Assembly (NCBI GenBank): GCA_900544425.1
Contig: UQUX01000089.1
Coordinates: 1-7,323, forward strand
Length of the DNA stretch: 7,323 nt
Direction of reading: 5' to 3'
From: an uncultured Collinsella sp.
GTDB lineage: Bacteria; Actinomycetota; Coriobacteriia; Coriobacteriales; Coriobacteriaceae
Shown here: positions 1 through 5,675 of the stretch, piece by piece
How the letters are laid out: each line of letters opens with the position of its first letter
Numbering within the stretch: position 1 is the first letter of the stretch
The notes under the pieces: generated by a model
What the model was told of the DNA's origin: nothing
The model's input: the letters and a program-made list of their open reading frames with translations, nothing else
Databases searched by the model: none
Program-made: the position numbers and the translations under genes

Positions 1-723
1 AGCGATGTAGCAGGCGTCGCCCGTGAGCTGCGGGTAGTTGGTCGAGTGGTCGTACACGCCGCCAATGCCACCCGTCGCCCACAGCGTGTGGCGGGCATGG
101 ATCTTAAACGGCTTACCGGCATGCACGCCCTCAGCGGCATTTGCCAGCTCGTCGGCGGGGCGAACCGAGTTGTCCTCGTCCACGGCTACGGCGACGACGC
201 CGGTGCACACCGTGGCGCCATCGCGCTCGGCGGTCAGGATGTCGGTCATGGCCACGTGCTCCAAAATCTGCACGTTGTCCAGCTTGCGAACGGCCTGGAG
301 CAGCTTGGTCGTGATCTCCTTGCCCGTAATGTCGGCATGGAAGGCAATGCGCGGACGGCTGTGCGCGCCCTCGCGGGTAAAATTGAGGCTGCCGTCGGCC
401 TTGCGCTCAAAATCCACGCCCATCGCTAGCAGGTCGTTGATGACCGAGCGACTCGAGCGAATCATGATGTCGACGCTCTCGCGGCGGTTCTCGTAGTGGC
501 CGGCGTGCATGGTGTCCTCAAAGAAGGCATCGTAGTCCGAGCCTTCGGGCAGCACGCAGATGCCGCCCTGCGCGAGCATCGAATCGCACTCATCGACCGC
601 GCCCTTGGAGAGCATGATCACGCGCGTGCTCGTCGGCAGATTGAGGGCCGCGTACAGACCCGCTACGCCGCAGCCGGCAATGACGACGTCGCACTCCATA
701 TCGGGGTATTGCTTGGTTTCCAC
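1..723 (-). CDS. nadB: L-aspartate oxidase, N-terminal 241 residues (cut by window edge)
   Basis: This FAD enzyme oxidises L-aspartate to iminoaspartate, the first step of de novo NAD synthesis, and passes the product to NadA. The dinucleotide-binding loop AGCGVAGLYAAL lies at residues 16-27, followed by the flavin-contact segment MLAQGGI (49-55). The substrate-region motif TREGAHSRPRI (116-126) contains the Glu expected in the family, here E118, and HADITGKEI (129-137) and ATGGIGGVY (216-224) are also typical. The family is about 500-550 residues long, so a little under half is present and the C-terminus lies left of the window. I chose GTG at 723 because AGGGAGAGG (730-738) sits 6 bases upstream; ATG at 699 has no comparable site and would start only two residues before the first beta strand. 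It follows nadA by 56 bases in the same operon. Family and reaction are secure; the start is likely. Confidence 0.95.
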   Translation of the reverse strand, partial: METKQYPDMECDVVIAGCGVAGLYAALNLPTSTRVIMLSKGAVDECDSMLAQGGICVLPEGSDYDAFFEDTMHAGHYENRRESVDIMIRSSRSVINDLLAMGVDFERKADGSLNFTREGAHSRPRIAFHADITGKEITTKLLQAVRKLDNVQILEHVAMTDILTAERDGATVCTGVVAVAVDEDNSVRPADELANAAEGVHAGKPFKIHARHTLWATGGIGGVYDHSTNYPQLTGDACYIA

Positions 724-741
724 AGGAATCCTCTCCCTTGT

Positions 742-776
742 AATGTGGCATAAGGGACTGCCCCTCATGTCACATT
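742..776 (-). repeat. Intercistronic hairpin between nadA and nadB
   Basis: Two 15-base arms (742-756 and 762-776) pair around a 5-base loop. In the nadAB transcript the stem has one A-C mismatch and one G-U pair; the outer part is AATGTG/CACATT and the inner part GGG/CCC. No U tract follows, so it does not look like an intrinsic terminator. It ends 3 bases before the nadB Shine-Dalgarno sequence, so it could stabilise the mRNA or adjust nadB translation. Its outer AATGTG ends and AAGGGACTG core make it look like a dispersed palindromic intergenic repeat rather than a gene-specific element, but this is inference. The hairpin itself is directly visible. Confidence 0.7.
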
Positions 777-779
777 GTT

Positions 780-1805
780 CTAGCGCGCTGCGTACTCGAG
801 CATACGGTCGAGCGTGAGCTTGGCCTGGTCTGCCGCCTCGTCCGAGACGCCGATCTGCACCTCGCCCTCGCCCGTCTCCAGGCAGCGCACGAGCTTTTCG
901 AGCGTGATGAGGTCCATGTTGACGCAGGTGGGCTGCACCGCGGGGAAGTAGAACTTCTTGCCGGTGCCCTGGCAGCGGCGCTCGAGCTCGTAGAGCACGC
1001 CGCGAACCGTCACGATAATGAACTCGCTCGCGTCGGACTCCTCGGCATACTTGATGATGCCGGCGGTGGAGCCGATGTAGTCGGCCTCGGCCAGGACGTC
1101 GGCCTTGCACTCGGGGTGCGCCAGCACGAGCGCGTCGGGGTGGGCCTCCGTCGCGTCGACGATCTGCTCGACGGTGATGATGTGATGGCGCGGGCAGTAG
1201 CCGTTGTTGAGGATGACGTGCTTTTGCGGCACCTGCTCGGCTACGAAGCGGCCCAAGTTTTGGTCGGGAATGAACAGGATATGCTGCTGCGGCAGCTCGG
1301 ACACAATCTTAACGGCGTTGGAGCTGGTGACGCACACGTCGCTCCAGCTCTTGATCTCGACCGTGGAGTTGACGTAGCAGACCACGGCAAGGTCGTCACC
1401 GTACTCGGCGCGCGCTGCATCGACTGTCTCGCGCTTGACCATGTGCGCCATGGGGCAGTCCGCGCCCGGCTCGGGCAGCAGCACGGTCTTAGTGGGATTG
1501 AGCAGTTTGGCGCTCTCGCCCATAAACTCCACGCCGCACAGCACGATAGTCTGCTGCGGCAGGCTCTTGGCGAGCTTTGCCAGGTAGAAGCTGTCGCCGA
1601 CGTAATCAGCCACGGCCTGCACCTCGGGCGCCACGTAATAGTGCGCCAGGATCACCGCGTCACGTTGGGTTTTTAGCTGCTGAATGGCCTCGACGAGCTC
1701 TGCGGGCACCAGTGCCGCGCGCTCCGTTGCCGTCGTTGCCGATGCTAGGCCGGCCGCGATATCGCGTGCAAGCTCCGACGCATCCATGTTCGCGCTCTGT
1801 GCCAT
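780..1805 (-). CDS. nadA: Quinolinate synthase NadA
   Basis: NadA is a cytoplasmic [4Fe-4S] enzyme that condenses iminoaspartate with dihydroxyacetone phosphate to give quinolinate. The 341-residue product begins MAQSANMD and has the family's usual length plus a short N-terminal extension. Typical segments are ILAHYYVAPEVQ (about 52-63), DYVGDSF (67-73), CGVEFMGESAKLLNP (90-104), GYCPRHH (202-208), HPECKADV (230-237) and TCVNM (293-297). The three cluster cysteines expected in the family are C90, C204 and C294. ATG at 1805 is preferred over the in-frame TTG at 1808, because GAGAGGGG lies about 5 bases before the ATG but only 2 before the TTG. It is the first gene of the nadAB operon and reads from the palindrome-embedded promoter at 1841-1869. 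No key residue is missing. Confidence 0.97.
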   Translation of the reverse strand: MAQSANMDASELARDIAAGLASATTATERAALVPAELVEAIQQLKTQRDAVILAHYYVAPEVQAVADYVGDSFYLAKLAKSLPQQTIVLCGVEFMGESAKLLNPTKTVLLPEPGADCPMAHMVKRETVDAARAEYGDDLAVVCYVNSTVEIKSWSDVCVTSSNAVKIVSELPQQHILFIPDQNLGRFVAEQVPQKHVILNNGYCPRHHIITVEQIVDATEAHPDALVLAHPECKADVLAEADYIGSTAGIIKYAEESDASEFIIVTVRGVLYELERRCQGTGKKFYFPAVQPTCVNMDLITLEKLVRCLETGEGEVQIGVSDEAADQAKLTLDRMLEYAAR

Positions 1806-1840
1806 CAAGGCCCCTCTCTTTTGGCGAATCTTGGGGCTTT

Positions 1841-1869
1841 AGTATGACACCTAGGTTTACAGCTGACAA
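1841..1869 (-). promoter_or_regulatory. Predicted nadAB promoter
   Basis: On the minus strand, TTGTCA (1864-1869; 5 of 6 to the sigma-70 -35 consensus) and CATACT (1841-1846; 4 of 6 to the -10 consensus) are separated by exactly 17 bases. The inferred start lies near 1834, giving a leader of roughly 30 bases to the nadA ATG. The -35 element sits at the centre of the 1847-1890 inverted repeat and the -10 abuts its downstream end, so a protein bound to the repeat would block RNA polymerase. The assignment is from consensus match and geometry only. Confidence 0.65.
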
Positions 1870-1890
1870 GACAGCTGTAAACCTAGGTGT
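1847..1890. promoter_or_regulatory. Perfect 19-bp inverted repeat, candidate NAD-repressor operator
   Basis: The arm ACACCTAGGTTTACAGCTG (1847-1865) is repeated exactly in reverse complement at 1872-1890, with a 6-base spacer. The centre reads ACAGCTGTCTTGTCAGCTGT on the nadA strand. This resembles the ACA..TGT half-sites that I associate with niacin-responsive NiaR (YrxA) operators before nadAB genes in Firmicutes and Thermotoga; that comparison is from memory. There is no T tract and no gene ends here, so a terminator is unlikely, and its placement over the nadA -35/-10 elements fits repression. The bound regulator is not in the window. NrtR- or NadQ-type regulators, or a lineage-specific one, remain possible. 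Confidence 0.7.
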
Positions 1891-2097
1891 AAAGTTGAAA
1901 TAAAGATTCAATCTTGGGTCGGGTCCATTTTCGAACTGGCAAGCTGAGGATAGCTGAGCTCTCGATGGCGCAGGAGGCATCTTTCGCCACCGCAACACCG
2001 CTTGGCGCGAGCTGCACGCCGTGGGGCGCAAACGGTCCGCACCCCCGCAAGCGGCGCGTGCCCGATGTGGCAAAATCGAACTACTTAAGGGGGCCGA
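1891..2097. other. Intergenic region upstream of the LytTR regulator
   Basis: This 207-base stretch separates the nad operator from the response regulator gene. A weak extended -10 match for the plus strand, TGG followed by CAAAAT (2068-2076), lies 21 bases before the ATG at 2098, without a convincing -35. A small perfect dyad AAGAT-TCA-ATCTT occurs at 1903-1915. I see no pair of 9-bp LytTR-type direct repeats and no credible small gene: the open frame starting at 1914 has no ribosome binding site and overlaps the regulator start. The autoinducer-peptide gene that often sits beside AgrA/AgrC-type pairs is not here. Confidence 0.4.
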
Positions 2098-2820
2098 ATG
2101 CTCAAGATTATTGCCTGCGACGATGATGTCGCTTTTCTAGATAGACTGCACCGGATGATCGACCGTTGGTCGACCGAGACGGGCACGGCGGTCGATGTTG
2201 CGCTCGTCACGCGCGGCGAGGACCTGCTGGCCCGCCATGCCGCATCGCGCGCCGACATCATTCTGCTCGACATGATCATGCCGCTCGTCAACGGCATGGA
2301 CACCGCACGCGAACTGCGCCAGGCCGACACCGCCGTGCGCCTGGTGTTCCTCACCTCGTCGCCCGAGTTCGCGCTGGAATCCTACGAGGTCCGCGCCTTC
2401 GACTATCTGCTCAAGCCCGTGACTTACGAACGCCTGGCGCAGTTACTTAACGAGCTTTCGAGCATGCGCCCGGCGGCAACCGACGAGCTCGTGATCAAAA
2501 CTTCCTTTGGCTACCACGCCCTGCGCCTGTCCGACATCGAATATGCCGAGGCGCGCAACAAGCACGTGGTCTTCCACCTGCGCGACGGACGCGACATCGA
2601 GGCACTCGAGTCGTTCCGCAGCGTCGAGGACCGTTTGGCGCAAAATGCCACCTTCTTTAAATGCCACCGCAGCTACCAGGTCAACCTGCGCAACATCGAT
2701 CACTTTGACCGCACGGACATCGTCATGCGCTCGGGCGCGTGCATCCCGCTTTCGCGCAGTTGCAAGCAGGGATTCCAAGACGCCTACTTTGCGGTGCGCT
2801 TTGAGGCTGGGAGACACTGA
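2098..2820 (+). CDS. LytTR-family response regulator (AgrA/ComE type)
   Basis: This 240-residue cytoplasmic DNA-binding regulator is presumably phosphorylated by the kinase encoded immediately downstream. The N-terminal receiver domain (about 1-120) has the acidic pocket CDDD (D8-D10), phosphoacceptor D58 in LLDMIMP, T86 in FLTSS and K106 in LLKP, all in their expected places. The C-terminal LytTR DNA-binding domain (about 130-235) shows the characteristic FFKCHRSYQVNLRNI (187-200 region) and IPLSRSCKQGF (216-226). The ATG at 2098 is preceded by TTAAGGGGG with good spacing. Its stop overlaps the kinase start by one base. LytTR regulators bind paired short direct repeats, often at promoters for peptide, cell-surface or bacteriocin functions; no target can be named from this window. 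Confidence 0.93.
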   Translation: MLKIIACDDDVAFLDRLHRMIDRWSTETGTAVDVALVTRGEDLLARHAASRADIILLDMIMPLVNGMDTARELRQADTAVRLVFLTSSPEFALESYEVRAFDYLLKPVTYERLAQLLNELSSMRPAATDELVIKTSFGYHALRLSDIEYAEARNKHVVFHLRDGRDIEALESFRSVEDRLAQNATFFKCHRSYQVNLRNIDHFDRTDIVMRSGACIPLSRSCKQGFQDAYFAVRFEAGRH

Positions 2821-4097
2821 TGGTCTCCTCGGTCGAAATGGTCCTTTGGGCAATCCACCACGCCACAACGCTACTCTTTGGCGTCTTTGCCTCGGCGGCG
2901 CTGTGCGGTATCGAGATCAACCGGCGTCATGCGCTTGAACTGGTGCTGGTCGGTGCCGTAACCGGATGCGCATTTGGCCTCGCCAATGCCGTCGGCGGAG
3001 AGCTTTTCGCCCGCCAGGTATATCCGCTCGTCGTGCATCTGCCGCTCATCATCTATTTGTGCGCGCGCTACCGCCTGAGCCCGCTGCTTGCCGTGTTCGG
3101 CATTACGAGTGCCTATCTGAGCTGCCAGTTCAGCAATTGGATGGGCATCGCCGCATTTGCCGCAACCGATTCTCAGATCGCGTACTATCTGGCGCGCATC
3201 GCGACCACACTCGCCGTCTTTGCCGTCCTGCTGCATTGGGCCGGCGACATCGGTCCGCGCTTGGCGATTAAAAGCACCACCGAGCTGGGCATCCTTTTAA
3301 TCCTGCCGCTCGTCTATTACGTCTTTGACTATGCCACCAACGTCTACACCACGCTGTTCCACTCGGGCTCGGTGGTAACGGTTGAGTTTTTGGCATTTGC
3401 GCTCTGTGCCTTCTATCTTATGTTTCTTGCCGTTTATCTGCGCGAATACGAAGAAAAGGAAACCGCCGAGCGAGAGCGCTGGATGCTCGAAACCCGCGAC
3501 AGCGCCGCCATCAAAGAGCTCGAGGCTTGGCGTCAATCTGGGCGCGAGCTGTCGATTCTGCGCCACGACATGCGCCACTTCCTACGCGGCCTGGCCGCTT
3601 TAATTGAGGAGGGCCACACCGACGAGGCGCTCGATCGCATCGACGAACTCTGCGAAGCCGGCGACCGCACCGCCGTACGCCGCTTCTGCGCCAACGAGAC
3701 CGTAAACATCGCGCTTTCGTCATTTAACTCGGATATCAGCAAGCGCGGCATTTCCGCCGACTTGCGCGCCGCCGTGCCCCAGAGCGTGCATGTGGCCGAT
3801 GTCGACCTGTTCAGCGTGCTTTCGAATGCCCTGGAAAACGCCATTGCCGCGGCGAGCACCGCCCCCGAGGGCAAGCGCTTTGTCGATCTTGATCTGCGGT
3901 TTGAGGACGGGCAGCTGCTGCTTTCGGTTTCCAACACATTTGGACGGGCGCCGCACATGGTCGACGGCATGCCCGTGGCTCAGCGCGCCGGTCACGGCTT
4001 TGGCACCAAGAGCATTAAGCTCGCCGTGGAGCGCATGAACGGCAACTGCCAGTTCCGCATTAACGGCGATCGGTTTGAGCTGCGCGTTGTGATGTAA
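2820..4097 (+). CDS. Membrane GHKL sensor histidine kinase (AgrC-like)
   Basis: This 425-residue sensor kinase pairs with the upstream LytTR regulator. The N-terminal half is hydrophobic with about six or seven membrane segments (roughly 15-33, 41-60, 67-83, 88-108, 120-140, 155-172 and 188-206). A charged, coiled-coil-like linker follows (207-245). The phosphorylation motif is LRHDMRHFLRGL, with H249 as predicted phosphoacceptor. The C-terminal GHKL ATPase domain has the N box SNALENAI (335-342) and a glycine box GHGFGTKSI (391-399), and ends at the usual place. Translation is likely coupled to the regulator through TGATG at 2818-2822. The histidine at 253 sits where many AgrC-type H boxes have asparagine; I believe this RHDMRH form also occurs in other GHKL kinases. 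The ligand is unknown and no signal gene adjoins. Confidence 0.92.
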   Translation: MVSSVEMVLWAIHHATTLLFGVFASAALCGIEINRRHALELVLVGAVTGCAFGLANAVGGELFARQVYPLVVHLPLIIYLCARYRLSPLLAVFGITSAYLSCQFSNWMGIAAFAATDSQIAYYLARIATTLAVFAVLLHWAGDIGPRLAIKSTTELGILLILPLVYYVFDYATNVYTTLFHSGSVVTVEFLAFALCAFYLMFLAVYLREYEEKETAERERWMLETRDSAAIKELEAWRQSGRELSILRHDMRHFLRGLAALIEEGHTDEALDRIDELCEAGDRTAVRRFCANETVNIALSSFNSDISKRGISADLRAAVPQSVHVADVDLFSVLSNALENAIAAASTAPEGKRFVDLDLRFEDGQLLLSVSNTFGRAPHMVDGMPVAQRAGHGFGTKSIKLAVERMNGNCQFRINGDRFELRVVM

Positions 4098-4100
4098 GGG

Positions 4101-4128
4101 CGCGGACGCGACGGATTTGCGTTCCGCG
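4101..4128. terminator. Weak terminator-like hairpin between convergent genes
   Basis: CGCGGACGC (4101-4109) can pair with GCGTTCCGCG (4119-4128), giving nine base pairs with one bulged base and a 9-base loop. A second small GC stem follows at about 4126-4142, and a TCTTTT run comes about 10 bases later at 4151-4156. The kinase gene ends at 4097 and the minus-strand gene ends at 4172, so a terminator is expected here. The T run is not adjacent to either stem, so the call is tentative. Confidence 0.3.
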
Positions 4129-4171
4129 GGTGCGGCTCGCCCGCTCGGGGTCTTTTGTCGATGCGGGCTCG

Positions 4172-4747
4172 CTACAGCGGAGCGGCCGCCGGGGTCAGTT
4201 GCTTGATGTAGGCCCACATGCGCTGCTTGGCCGCTTTGTCGGTCAGCGCCGCCTCAAAGCCATCGAGCGCGAGCACGCGGCGGCCCTGCACATGGGCGAC
4301 CAGGCCGGGCTTGAGCATGGCGGTGTCGAAGTCATCGATCGCCACGAGCATATCGGCGTAGGTCTCGCGCATGGCGTCAGCCGCGTTGTTGTCGAGCAGC
4401 AGCACCGCCTCGGGGTCCAAAGCCTCAAGCGCCTCACGGAACAGCTCGCACGGCAGAGTCTCGCCCACCGCGACCGTCCCATCACCCACGCCGGCGACGC
4501 TTGCCAGCACGCAAAAATCCTCGGGCGCGTAGCCGATGGCCCCAAGCGCCTTGCGCAACGCCGCGCCATCCGGGCCGGCGGCAAGCTCGCCACCCGAACG
4601 CTCGGCCTCGTCCAAATCGCCTTTGACCAGCACGATCGGCGAGCACGCGTTGCCCGCGATACGCACGCCGCGACCCGCGAGCGATGCGAGCTCCTGCTCG
4701 GCCGCCTGGGCGATGGCTTCTTTTTTCTGGCTTTGTGACGTGGACAT
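4172..4747 (-). CDS. Degenerate uracil-DNA-glycosylase-like protein, function unknown
   Basis: The 191-residue protein has no signal peptide or membrane segment. I do not recognise a named gene, but the order of its segments parallels family 4/5 uracil-DNA glycosylases. VLVKGDLDEAE (39-49) sits where these enzymes have a GEAPG..E loop. ELAAGPDGAALRKALGAIG (54-72) resembles the PF.G.AG..L...L segment. LEALDPEAVLLLDNNAADAM (107-126) resembles the L..I..L.P..I..LG..A strand. RRVLALDGFEAAL followed by KQRMWAYIKQL (156-184) resembles the HPS loop and final helix. The catalytic loop and the HPS motif are not conserved, and there is no four-cysteine cluster set (only C35, C79 and C100). It is probably not an active glycosylase, though it may keep the fold. 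ATG at 4747 has GGAGAG just upstream, better than the upstream ATG at 4777. It is divergent from trxA. Confidence 0.8.
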   Translation of the reverse strand: MSTSQSQKKEAIAQAAEQELASLAGRGVRIAGNACSPIVLVKGDLDEAERSGGELAAGPDGAALRKALGAIGYAPEDFCVLASVAGVGDGTVAVGETLPCELFREALEALDPEAVLLLDNNAADAMRETYADMLVAIDDFDTAMLKPGLVAHVQGRRVLALDGFEAALTDKAAKQRMWAYIKQLTPAAAPL

Positions 4748-4883
4748 GCGCTCTCCAATCGTTTGCGTGCCCACCATTATATAAAAGAGCTGCCCGCGAG
4801 TGGTTGCTTTGCGGGCGGCTGGGTATAAGCACGGTCGTACTGAGTTTTACGCGGCCGAGCCGCGTCGCATTATGGAGGTCACC
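4748..4883. promoter_or_regulatory. Divergent promoter region with a GC-rich dyad
   Basis: This 136-base gap serves the glycosylase-like gene leftward and trxA rightward. On the minus strand a perfect TATAAT (plus 4776-4781) lies 28 bases before the ATG at 4747; no good -35 is visible 16-18 bases upstream. On the plus strand TATAAG (4824-4829) lies 54 bases before trxA, also with a poor -35. Between the two is a 10-bp dyad: AGCTGCCCGC (4788-4797) pairs with GCGGGCGGCT (4811-4820), with one G-U and a 13-base loop. Read leftward, the dyad is followed by CTTTT, which overlaps the start of the TATAAT region. It could be a shared operator for the two promoters. Confidence 0.4.
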
Positions 4884-5204
4884 ATGGCTGACATTAATCA
4901 GATTACCCCCGAGAACTTCGATTCCATCGTTAACGACAGTCTGCCCGTGCTGGTCGATTTTTGGGCACCGTGGTGCGGGCCCTGTCGATCCCTCTCGCCC
5001 ATCGTTGACGAGGTTGCCGATGAGCTGGCGGGCAAGCTCGCCGTTGCCAAGTGCAACGTCGACGACAACCAGGACCTGGCCATGAAGTATGGCGTCATGA
5101 GCATCCCCATGCTGATTGTGTTTAAGAACGGCGAGGAGATTGACCGCTCAGTTGGCGCTCTGCCCAAGGCGAGGCTGCAGGCGCTGCTGGAAAAGCATCT
5201 GTAA
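4884..5204 (+). CDS. trxA: Thioredoxin
   Basis: This is a 106-residue cytoplasmic disulfide reductase, the usual length for a single-domain thioredoxin. The active site FWAPWCGPC places the redox cysteines at C31 and C34, with buried acid D25 in VDFWA. The cis-proline is P75 in SIPML, where most thioredoxins have a threonine after the proline, a mild variation. FKNGEEIDRSVGALPK (80-95) is the typical C-terminal strand and loop region. ATG at 4884 is chosen because GGAGGT at 4874-4879 is ideally spaced; the frame is open further upstream, but that part does not look like thioredoxin. It appears monocistronic, with an intrinsic terminator about 110 bases downstream. Thioredoxin reductase is not in the window. 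Confidence 0.96.
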   Translation: MADINQITPENFDSIVNDSLPVLVDFWAPWCGPCRSLSPIVDEVADELAGKLAVAKCNVDDNQDLAMKYGVMSIPMLIVFKNGEEIDRSVGALPKARLQALLEKHL

Positions 5205-5315
5205 TACGCTTGTTACTTACCCGCCGTCTATGAGCGCTTTTGCACCGCTCGCCGGACTTCTGGATGCACCGAGTGCAACCACGGATAGTATGGTAGTCAC
5301 AAACAGCCCCCAGTG
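5205..5315. other. Unexplained 111-base stretch before the trxA terminator
   Basis: This is either the trxA 3' untranslated region or room for a short independent RNA that ends at the 5316-5353 terminator. A weak -10-like TAGTAT lies at 5286-5291 and a 6-bp dyad TTGCAC/GTGCAA at 5240-5245 and 5273-5278. A 28-codon frame from 5230 to 5316 has no ribosome binding site and is not called as a gene. No tRNA cloverleaf is visible. Confidence 0.3.
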
Positions 5316-5353
5316 AACGGGTGCGGGTCGCACAGACTCGTACCCGTTTTCTT
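5316..5353 (+). terminator. Intrinsic terminator downstream of trxA
   Basis: AACGGGTGCG (5316-5325) pairs with CGTACCCGTT (5339-5348), giving ten base pairs including one G-U, with a 14-base loop. The 3' arm runs directly into TTTTCTT (5347-5353). This is the standard shape of a Rho-independent terminator and separates trxA from the nickel block. Confidence 0.8.
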
Positions 5354-5425
5354 ATGCGGCTGCGCGCAGAGCGGGCGTAGTAAAATCTGAACCACAGAAC
5401 TGCCCCATACAAAAGGAGATTTCCC
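5354..5425 (+). promoter_or_regulatory. Likely promoter region of the small protein-nikR unit
   Basis: Transcription of the next genes should begin here because a terminator lies just upstream. TAAAAT at 5381-5386 is a good -10 match, with a start expected near 5393 and a leader of about 33 bases; no clear -35 is seen. The ribosome binding site AAAAGGAGAT (5411-5420) is strong. I looked for the E. coli-type NikR operator (GTATGA, 16 bases, TCATAC) and did not find it, so any autoregulation would use a different site. Confidence 0.45.
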
Positions 5426-5674
5426 ATGCATGATGTTGGAATGAACATGAGCCAGCTTGCCATGAGCGTCAAGCAGGTCGACGACACCATCGAGCTCGCT
5501 CACGAATGGAGCCATCAGTTGCTGCATGCGACCGAGAATTTTGACATGGAGCGCATCGGCGCCAAGCTCGAGGCCGCCATGGCCGCGCTGCACGAGGCGC
5601 ATGACGCGCTCGAGGGCTACGAGGAAGCCATCGAGGCCGACCACAACTCCGTCGGCTCCGTGAAGCTGGTGTAA
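5426..5674 (+). CDS. Small His-rich helical protein upstream of NikR, function unknown
   Basis: I do not recognise this 82-residue acidic protein. It has no signal peptide or membrane segment and is likely almost entirely alpha-helical, with two helices at about 10-37 and 40-72. It has seven histidines, six methionines and no cysteine. H26, H30 and H34 (in HEWSHQLLH) are spaced i, i+4, i+8 and would line one face of the first helix; H56 and H59 lie on the second. The ATG at 5426 follows a strong AAGGAGAT site. The stop codon is one base before the GTG start of nikR, so the two are almost certainly cotranscribed and possibly translationally coupled. The context and histidine pattern suggest a role in nickel handling or a NikR partner, which is inference. 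A generic four-helix or dimeric coiled-coil protein is the alternative. Confidence 0.85.
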   Translation: MHDVGMNMSQLAMSVKQVDDTIELAHEWSHQLLHATENFDMERIGAKLEAAMAALHEAHDALEGYEEAIEADHNSVGSVKLV

Positions 5675-5675
5675 A

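Noticed and set aside
1116..1676. Long open frame on the plus strand opposite nadA
   Set aside because: It lies wholly antisense to a convincing nadA with all cluster cysteines, has no recognisable motif, and is expected by chance in GC-rich DNA.
1847..1890. Palindrome as an intrinsic terminator
   Set aside because: No gene ends beside it, there is no T run after either arm, and it overlaps a good promoter.
1891..2097. LytTR binding repeats for autoregulation of the two-component pair
   Set aside because: Only single weak partial matches are seen; no pair of 9-bp repeats at the required spacing.
1914..2126. Possible 70-codon gene or signal peptide before the response regulator
   Set aside because: It starts with TTG, has no ribosome binding site, overlaps the well-supported regulator start and does not look like an AgrD-type peptide.
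5230..5316. 28-residue open frame after trxA
   Set aside because: No Shine-Dalgarno sequence, no motif, and its stop falls at the first base of the terminator stem.
5205..5353. tRNA gene in the trxA-downstream gap
   Set aside because: No cloverleaf arms or TPsiC-like motif could be drawn; the only clear stem is the terminator.
5354..5425. E. coli-type NikR operator
   Set aside because: No GTATGA and TCATAC half-sites with a 16-base spacer here or before hypF.
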